64,000 nucleotides of DNA, taken from NCBI GenBank assembly GCA_021781745.1, contig JAJXWH010000009.1:62001-126000 (forward strand), in the 5' to 3' direction. The position numbers were made by a program, and so were the translations under genes. Shown here piece after piece: positions 57,862 to 64,000 of the stretch; the stretch's first letter is position 1, and each line of letters opens with the position of its first letter. The notes beneath the pieces are model-generated. The model had not been told where the DNA came from, ran no database searches, and saw nothing but the letters and a program-made list of their open reading frames with translations. Source of the stretch: Bacillota bacterium. GTDB taxonomy: Bacteria; Bacillota; Clostridia; Clostridiales; Clostridiaceae.

Positions 57862-58083
57862 TCATTTTTTTCTTGATTTTTCTTTTGATAAAAGATAGAT
57901 ATTGAATAAAACCCCTAGAGCCCCAATACCTCCTGATATAATATACACCAAATTGCTTGTTTTTTCCCATATGATAATTGAACTAATTATTGTACAGATT
58001 AATACAATCGATGAAATGACAATAACTATATTTTCAATAGTATTATTTAAGGAATTTTTGTTGTTGGTGTTCTTATTCAACAT
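57862..58083 (-). CDS. Small two-helix membrane protein in the Wadjet operon
   Basis: The 73-residue protein has an Asn-rich N-terminus, two membrane helices (about 18-39 and 47-66) and a basic end KEKSRKK. GAAAGGATGA precedes the ATG. I recognise no family. It lies between jetC and jetD in the same direction. It could be an accessory part of the system or an unrelated cargo gene. Confidence 0.6.
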   Translation of the reverse strand: MLNKNTNNKNSLNNTIENIVIVISSIVLICTIISSIIIWEKTSNLVYIISGGIGALGVLFNIYLLSKEKSRKK

Positions 58084-58209
58084 AATATATCATCCTTTCT
58101 TGAATAATAAGTTTTTTTAAATTATCACGTTGCGACTAAAACAAAATTATTATCATACATATTGTTTCTTAATATTCCTTCAAGTGCGATTCCAGATTTT
58201 TGCATTCTC

Positions 58210-58312
58210 TGCCTAATTCAGGATTGAGGAGCGAATTTGGTTGTAGGATTTCTTCAGTAGAAATCCACAGGCAAATTGTCTAAAAACCGAAAGAACAGAA
58301 TACCCATTATTT
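58210..58312. repeat. Palindromic element, family A (internally deleted relative of 8166)
   Basis: The perfect hairpin GGATTTCT-TCAGT-AGAAATCC lies within GGTTGTAGG...CCACAGGC. The run TGTAGG.ATTTCTTCAGTAGAA also occurs in the 8166 element (minus strand), whose inner GTTGTTCCA part is missing here. An end block CCGAAAGAACAGAAT recalls the TTTCGGTTG end of other copies. Confidence 0.6.
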
Positions 58313-58352
58313 CAGCGAGTATACTGTTAATTCTAAATTTCTAATTGATTAT

Positions 58353-61300
58353 CTATACTAATAATTCTTTGACTTTCCCATTCCATGCATACCTTATAAC
58401 AGTTACAAAATCAGCATTATCAGGTCTTATGAGTTCACAAATTGAAAGGGATGGCACTGTGTCATAATCTCCCCACAATATTTGTGAATTTATAACATAA
58501 TCTAAACCTAATTCACTTAAAAGCCTAAACATATCTCTTATATTTCTTTCATCAACTCCTGCAAACGCTTCATCTAGAGATATAATCCTTGGGCAGTCTT
58601 TTCTTCCACCTTCATATCTGGCATAAACTGCTGAAAATAAAGGTACGTACATTGCCATGGCTTTTTCTCCTCCACTAAACTGGAAGAAAGCATTATTAGT
58701 AAGTTCTTTTTTGTTTTGTCCAGTCTTTACAAAGGATAATTTAAATTCAAACCATTTTCTATAATCTAATATTTCTCTCATTATGCTATGAAATGTTTGA
58801 TTTTGTCCTTTATCTTCAAGTCCTCTTCTTGCCTGAGCTATTTTAGATCTAAAATGTTCTGAAAGCTTATTTAAATTCTCTTCCCTCATTAAGTTTCCAT
58901 CCTGCTTTAAAAGCTCTACAAGCTCTTTTGTATCTAACTGCTCTTCTGTTTCCGCTTTTTTACTGCCCCATTTTAAACTAAAAGCCAAACCACTTGAAGT
59001 ATTCATGGATTCCATAAGTTCATTCATTTTATCAACCCATTTTTCACTATGGAATATCTTAGCTCTTATTTTCTTGCTAATATTTTTAACTAAAATATCC
59101 TCAAAAAGCTGTCTGTCACTTTCTCTAAGGAGCTTTTCATTTTCTTCTACGCCTTCTATAATAAATTCTATAAGCTTATAAAAACTTACTTCCTTTCCTC
59201 TTACTTTTCCCACAACATTAAGTCTTCTTCTATCTATTCCTGCTGAAGCCAGCTCCATATTGTTTTCATCAATATTTGTATCAAATATAGTATCGATTTT
59301 TACACTATATTCTCTTAAATATTGAGTATTCTCCTGATATCTTTGGTAAAGAGAACTAGTATAATCGTCTTTATCTCTTGTTACTTTTTCATCTGCTGCA
59401 GCTTCTCTAACAAGCCTTTTAGCAATTTTAAAGTAATCTTCATTTCCTTCTACAGTTATTGAATAACCTAAATCACATTCTTCTTTAAAAGCCTCTTCAT
59501 ATAGATGAGTTAACTTTTTATAGTATTCAAGTTGTTCCTCTGTTTTAGAAAGATTGCTAATACTATTATTAATATTGTTCTTTTCACTTTCGCTTCTTCG
59601 AACTAGCTCCTTTGTTTTACTTGGTATTTCTCTTAATATTTTTATACATTCATCAAGCTCTCTTTTGATCTCATCATAATCCGAAAGCTTAAGCTGTTCC
59701 ATCAAATTAATATGTGTTATTTCAGCTTCTTTTAGTTTTCTATCTACAATATTTATATCATATTGTAGATTATCCATATCTTCTAATAAACTTTCCCTTT
59801 GCTCCTCTAAAATAATTAACCTTTCTACTATTTGAAGAATACTGTTATGAATCCTTTCAAGTTCATATAGTTCATCTTTATAATCTCTAGCATTTTCTAT
59901 AGCTTCTTTATAAGCTTCTAAATTCCCTTTAATAGGAATCTTAAAAGTCAGTTCATATACTTTTTCTTTTATTTTCTTTAATTCTTCATATAATTTTCTT
60001 TCATCTTCTGACTTCTTAGCAACAATGCTGCTAATCATATTATAGTTAAACTCAGCTTCTTTAACATCTTTACATACTATTAAAAGGTCTTTGTTAGAAG
60101 GAAAACTGCCAAATTCTTTTTTTAGTACATCGAGTTTTAAATTTAACTCATTTATTTCATTATCAAATTGAACAATGTGTTCTTCTATATTCTTCAGTTC
60201 TTGTGAAAGCTTTTCTATCTGCTCTTCACTATACTTTTGTCTTGCTGCAATACCTATAAACTTAGGCATATAAATATTTGTTACCGTACCTTTTAGTATT
60301 CCTATGCTATATTGTCCCTTCTCATTTATATATGTATTATCATCATTTCCATCAACAAGAATGCTATTTATTGCATTGTATACATCTTCTTGACTTATAC
60401 CTGATACTTTAATATCTTCAGCCTTTAGCATTTCTGATAAATTGTAGTTAAAAAGCTTTGGAGAAGAAAATATGTATTTATCAGCACCTTCATTATTAAT
60501 AGTCATTACCTTATCTTTATATTTTTCTGGAATTATTAAAGCATCTAATAAGCCCATTTCTAAAAGTGCTTCTTCTATTTTGCCTTTTATTTCCTCGGAA
60601 ATATTTTCTTTAAAATCAACTGCTTTGTAAAGTGGAATAAAAGGTATTCCTTCTTTATTTAGAGCTTCCCTATTTACTAGAACTTTGCTATCTCTAACTG
60701 GTTCTGGATCCTTCTTGACTTTCCACTGGTCAATTTCTGTTTTCTTCTCTTCACATAACTTTTCCCACTTATTCTTTTCGCCTTTAAATTCATATAAACT
60801 CTTATTTAGTATATCTTGAAATCCGTTATATTCATTTCTAATATGTTCAAGTACAGCATCAAAGCTTTTAGTATCATCAAAGTTATTTATATCTCTTGCC
60901 ACATTAACCATAGCACCATCTGAAAGCTTTAACTCATTATTTTCTTTTCTCCATCCATATATTTTTTCTATGTATTCCTGTTTTATTTCCTCCATAAGGC
61001 TATTAGTTTGATTTAATATTCTATTTTTTTCTTCCCTATCAGCTTTGCTTTTTTCCAATTCCTGCAGAGCCTTATCATATTCATGATTTTTTCTTTCTTC
61101 TTCTTCAAGAGCTTTTATAGCTTTATCTATATCAGTTGTATATTTGTTTAAGCTGCCTTTTATATATGCAAAACTATATTCTTCAGTTAACCTATTTTTT
61201 AATTCATCCTTTAAAAACTCCTGCTCATCAAAGGAAAATTCCTCCGCAATAGTATCCATTTCTTCAAGTTTACCTTTAAGCTTTGAAATAGCACTATCCC

Positions 61301-62441
61301 TTTTATCTTCAAATTCCTTTATATTGCCAGCTACCTCTCTCTCACTATCTTTTTTCTTTTGAAGCTGCTCTTCCTTATCAGCTTTTTGTTTCTTAAAATC
61401 AGCTATGTCTCCTTCAAGTCCAATAATTTTTTCTCTTATTTGAACACTATCATGCTTATCTAATTCTTTCTTCTTTTCTTCATTGGTTTTTAGCTGTATA
61501 TCTAAGTCTTTAAGTTCATCCTCTGCCTCTTTATATGCCTTTTCTGCTCTATCTCTTTCTTCCACATAATTCAACTTATCTTTTTCAAACTTATCAACTT
61601 GATTTTTATTATCCACGTAAAGCTTAGCCTTATTAGTTATTATAAAGTTATTATATTTATCAAAAGCGCCTTTTATTTTATCAGCAGCCTTTTTGCTTTC
61701 CTTAAGCTCTTCTAGTCTACTCTTAATATTATCCATATTTTCTATAGCTTCTGACATTGGACGCAAATCATCTTCTGAAAGAGGTTGCAGAGAATTTTCT
61801 AGTATTTCATATACTACTGTAGGTTTAAAATCCTTTGATAGCTTTGGAGATCTAAGCTGAACCATAAGTTTTACTAATTCTTCATATTCCTCAATATCAT
61901 TAAAGCCAAAAAGAAGATCATTTACCATTTTCATATAATCTCCTTGACTTTCACGTACTTGTCCGCCTGCACCTATTCTATTTTCTAATTCCTTCATTGT
62001 TAAAGGAAGCTTTTCTCCTACACTTTTGTATAGAAAAAAATCTTTTCCTATTCTTCTACCATCAGTTATAGCAAAGCCCCAAGATTTTATGGACTTACCT
62101 CTAACTGCTTTAAAGCCCATACCTATTGTAAGATAATTTTCAGTTTCCTTCTTTTGAAATTCCATATATAGGTATCCTAGAGATTCATCTTTACCACTAT
62201 CTTCATCACCTAAAAGATAATTTTCTATTTTTCTTGCTTTAGAGCCAAAGGGATCAAGTCTTTCTGGACTTTTATTTCCATCTAGCAATAGTGGAATAAA
62301 ACTCTGCATAGTAACAGACTTTCCTGATCCATTAGAACCCCTTAAAAGAAGTCTTCCATCAGAAAAATCAAATTCCTCCTCATCATAATACCAAAAGTTC
62401 ACTAATCCTGCTTTATTTATAATCCATCTGTTACTATTCAT
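58353..62441 (-). CDS. jetC: Wadjet JetC SMC-like ATPase (TIGR02680)
   Basis: The 1,362-residue SMC/MukB-like protein has Walker A GSNGSGKS at residues 35-42 and long coiled coils (about 240-540 and 780-1080) on both sides of a central hinge-like globular part (about 590-760, with EGIPFIPLYKAVDF). The C-terminal head has FSGGEKAMAMYVPLFSA (signature) and PRIISLDEAFAGVD (Walker B plus catalytic Glu). It forms the DNA-loop-extruding motor of the plasmid-restriction system. It starts 1 nt after the jetB stop. Confidence 0.93.
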   Translation of the reverse strand: MNSNRWIINKAGLVNFWYYDEEEFDFSDGRLLLRGSNGSGKSVTMQSFIPLLLDGNKSPERLDPFGSKARKIENYLLGDEDSGKDESLGYLYMEFQKKETENYLTIGMGFKAVRGKSIKSWGFAITDGRRIGKDFFLYKSVGEKLPLTMKELENRIGAGGQVRESQGDYMKMVNDLLFGFNDIEEYEELVKLMVQLRSPKLSKDFKPTVVYEILENSLQPLSEDDLRPMSEAIENMDNIKSRLEELKESKKAADKIKGAFDKYNNFIITNKAKLYVDNKNQVDKFEKDKLNYVEERDRAEKAYKEAEDELKDLDIQLKTNEEKKKELDKHDSVQIREKIIGLEGDIADFKKQKADKEEQLQKKKDSEREVAGNIKEFEDKRDSAISKLKGKLEEMDTIAEEFSFDEQEFLKDELKNRLTEEYSFAYIKGSLNKYTTDIDKAIKALEEEERKNHEYDKALQELEKSKADREEKNRILNQTNSLMEEIKQEYIEKIYGWRKENNELKLSDGAMVNVARDINNFDDTKSFDAVLEHIRNEYNGFQDILNKSLYEFKGEKNKWEKLCEEKKTEIDQWKVKKDPEPVRDSKVLVNREALNKEGIPFIPLYKAVDFKENISEEIKGKIEEALLEMGLLDALIIPEKYKDKVMTINNEGADKYIFSSPKLFNYNLSEMLKAEDIKVSGISQEDVYNAINSILVDGNDDNTYINEKGQYSIGILKGTVTNIYMPKFIGIAARQKYSEEQIEKLSQELKNIEEHIVQFDNEINELNLKLDVLKKEFGSFPSNKDLLIVCKDVKEAEFNYNMISSIVAKKSEDERKLYEELKKIKEKVYELTFKIPIKGNLEAYKEAIENARDYKDELYELERIHNSILQIVERLIILEEQRESLLEDMDNLQYDINIVDRKLKEAEITHINLMEQLKLSDYDEIKRELDECIKILREIPSKTKELVRRSESEKNNINNSISNLSKTEEQLEYYKKLTHLYEEAFKEECDLGYSITVEGNEDYFKIAKRLVREAAADEKVTRDKDDYTSSLYQRYQENTQYLREYSVKIDTIFDTNIDENNMELASAGIDRRRLNVVGKVRGKEVSFYKLIEFIIEGVEENEKLLRESDRQLFEDILVKNISKKIRAKIFHSEKWVDKMNELMESMNTSSGLAFSLKWGSKKAETEEQLDTKELVELLKQDGNLMREENLNKLSEHFRSKIAQARRGLEDKGQNQTFHSIMREILDYRKWFEFKLSFVKTGQNKKELTNNAFFQFSGGEKAMAMYVPLFSAVYARYEGGRKDCPRIISLDEAFAGVDERNIRDMFRLLSELGLDYVINSQILWGDYDTVPSLSICELIRPDNADFVTVIRYAWNGKVKELLV

Positions 62442-62442
62442 C

Positions 62443-63597
62443 TTAAGAATCTCCCTTCTCTATAGCTGCTTCTTTAAAAGCCTCTGGATAACTACCTATA
62501 ACTTTTCCTGCAAGAGGCAATACTTCTATGTCTTTGCCATCATTTAATATACTAAGCATATTAAACTCTTTCATATACTTAATAATATCTTCTGTTAAAG
62601 CGCTTAATGTTTTCTCTCTATATTCCTTACTCCAACCGTGGCTGAAATTCAATTTAAGCTCCTCAACTAAGCTTCCAAAATGCGCTCTTGATATTGTAAT
62701 GGTATCATTTATTTTTAATTTAAGTTCCTTTGAATTCACTTTTTCTTTTATAATTCCATTAAATAATAACACTACATCACTTATAGCCTTTCCTCCTGGA
62801 AAAGTATCCTTCAAATTCTTTTCTCTATTTAAAACTATTAAAGCCCCATTTCTATGTACATGAATATCGTAGTCCAAAAAATTTTCTAAATCATTGGATA
62901 TCATACTTCTTTGCTTTTTTATATAATCATAATCTGCATCTTCACTGCCTTCATTATAAACCACTGGAGACATTAAAAGTCTTCTATAAACTCTCTGCCT
63001 TCTTATGATACCTCTCTCAGTATCCACTTCTCCCCATTCTTCATTTTCAATATCTTTATAAGAGTTATAATTTAATATGCTAGTAGTAAAGTTTCTTACA
63101 AAATATCTTGAAAAGCCTGTGCTTTCATATAATACTTCTGTATCTATGCTGCTGGCAAAATTCTGCTCATCACCATCATCTACTCTTATCATTTTAAGTT
63201 CAACTGCAAATCTTAAAACCTTAATAAGAGACTTTCTATGTCTATACAAAGTCCAGTCTACACTTTCTTCTCCCATATAGTTCCCTTGGATAAACTCAGT
63301 AACCCCTGATAAAACAAACTGTTCTTCTCTACCCTTGTCTTCTAGAAACATTAATAAAATACATAAAAATGCATACTCCTTATTGCTTTCAAAATTTGCA
63401 ATTCCCATCCAGGCCTCTGCTTTTCCCGGAAGTTTTTCAAGCTTAATCAAATGTGGGTTTACAATAACCTGATATCCTAATTTTTCTGAAAGAAAGGCTT
63501 TAAAATTAGGTATGCTATCCTTTATCCTATAATAAAGTTCCTTATTATCATCCTTACTTATCCAATAATTTTCTAATAATATTTCTAATTCCTTCAT
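62443..63597 (-). CDS. jetB: Wadjet JetB kleisin-associated subunit (TIGR02678/DUF2398)
   Basis: The 384-residue protein matches DUF2398 by LLENYWISKDDNKELYYRIKD, FLSEKLGYQVIVNPHLIKLEKLP, GIIRRQRVYRRLLMSPVVYNE and a winged-helix-rich C-terminus. It likely plays the KITE or kleisin-like role in the SMC complex. Its ATG overlaps the jetA stop (ATGA), and jetC starts 1 nt after its stop, so all three are translationally coupled. Confidence 0.9.
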   Translation of the reverse strand: MKELEILLENYWISKDDNKELYYRIKDSIPNFKAFLSEKLGYQVIVNPHLIKLEKLPGKAEAWMGIANFESNKEYAFLCILLMFLEDKGREEQFVLSGVTEFIQGNYMGEESVDWTLYRHRKSLIKVLRFAVELKMIRVDDGDEQNFASSIDTEVLYESTGFSRYFVRNFTTSILNYNSYKDIENEEWGEVDTERGIIRRQRVYRRLLMSPVVYNEGSEDADYDYIKKQRSMISNDLENFLDYDIHVHRNGALIVLNREKNLKDTFPGGKAISDVVLLFNGIIKEKVNSKELKLKINDTITISRAHFGSLVEELKLNFSHGWSKEYREKTLSALTEDIIKYMKEFNMLSILNDGKDIEVLPLAGKVIGSYPEAFKEAAIEKGDS

Positions 63598-64000
63598 TGA
63601 ATCCCTCTTTCAAATCTTATAATATAGGCAGGCATTTCAAATGTTCCATCTGCACATAAAAGCTTGCATTTATCTCCGGAACTTCTTGGACTTTCTACTC
63701 TATAAATCCTTCCATCTTCGGTCTTCCCCCTTTTATCGGGTGAATTCATTCCCTTGCTAAGCCATCTTAAAAGAGTAAGCCTTACATGAGGTTCTATTTC
63801 AGGTAACTTTGAAAAATCTATAACATTTTCTATTATATAATTATCTATTATTTTCTTTTCTTCTTCTCTTATTTTTATAATTTTATGTAACATTTTATTT
63901 TTTCTCTGCTCATTATTCATTATAGGATTTCTCACACTTTTTTCTCTATAAGCACGAATTCTAGGCTTTATGCTTTCAACATATGGAGGTTCTTCAAAAA
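63594..64000 (-). CDS. jetA: Wadjet JetA C-terminus (TIGR02677/DUF2397), cut by window edge
   Basis: The frame is open from the right edge (no start in window) through residues PYVESIKPRIRAYREKSVRN to a stop at 63594. The last about 90 residues, FSKLPEIEPHVRLTLLRWLS then DGRIYRVESPRSSG and CADGTFEMPAYIIRFE, match the C-terminal end of DUF2397. The N-terminal kleisin-like part lies beyond the window. Confidence 0.85.
   Translation of the reverse strand, partial: FEEPPYVESIKPRIRAYREKSVRNPIMNNEQRKNKMLHKIIKIREEEKKIIDNYIIENVIDFSKLPEIEPHVRLTLLRWLSKGMNSPDKRGKTEDGRIYRVESPRSSGDKCKLLCADGTFEMPAYIIRFERGIQ

Noticed and set aside
1..64000. tRNA, rRNA, transposase or prophage genes
   Set aside because: None was recognised on either strand; no integrase, transposase or structural phage motif appears in any long frame.

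Overview
The window is low-GC, mostly leftward-transcribed chromosomal DNA. Its gene content indicates a spore-forming, solventogenic-type Clostridium sensu stricto (C. beijerinckii-like by general impression; no search was possible). Pointers are a SpoVAF/GerA-family germination protein, duplicated pyruvate formate-lyase with its activase, lactate dehydrogenase, rubredoxin, a T-box-controlled arginyl-tRNA synthetase and a complete pyrimidine pathway. No rRNA, tRNA, CRISPR array, transposase or prophage gene was seen.

Layout. 1-3.9 kb: a response regulator and a hybrid sensor kinase (cut by the left edge) behind a class II cyclic-di-GMP riboswitch with its own terminator. 4.2-8.2 kb: small orphan genes, a decayed ABC importer, and a divergent pair of an ADP-ribosylglycohydrolase and a probable ADP-ribosyltransferase. 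8.4-19.6 kb: asparagine synthase, SpoVAF, CvfB-like RNA-binding protein, PHP phosphoesterase, Lrp regulator, small membrane proteins, a PEPCK/HPr-kinase-fold protein and a secreted-type ComEC-like hydrolase. 19.6-31 kb: RNase H-like and HAD proteins, nitroreductase, AI-2E-family permease, argS with T-box, M50 protease, NAGPA-type glycosidase, BirA, LDH. 31-38.3 kb: exonuclease, rubredoxin, and pflB-pflA-pflB, whose second pflB lies behind a ZTP (pfl-motif) riboswitch. 38.8-49.6 kb: a DUF2334 deacetylase-like protein, SurE, and the pyr genes (pyrBICFKD plus pyrE) with PyrR-type RNA hairpins. 49.7-56.1 kb: a beta-lactamase-fold protein lacking the catalytic serine, PFK, UppP, ManA and a TPR membrane protein. 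56.2-64 kb: a Wadjet (JetABCD, DUF2397/2398/TIGR02680/DUF2399) plasmid-defence operon running off the right edge, with a small membrane-protein gene and a lipoprotein fragment between jetC and jetD.

Three features stand out. First, a family of long palindromic elements (about 60-250 bp; eight copies recognised) is scattered between genes. Copies keep constant bulge motifs while the stems between them change and remain self-complementary, and one copy is the exact deletion product of another between ACATTT repeats. Second, one of these palindromes sits inside the linker of the ZTP riboswitch. Third, the ADP-ribosyltransferase/ADP-ribosylhydrolase pair looks like a self-contained reversible modification module.

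All calls come from reading the sequence and recalling family motifs. No alignment, folding or database search was run.
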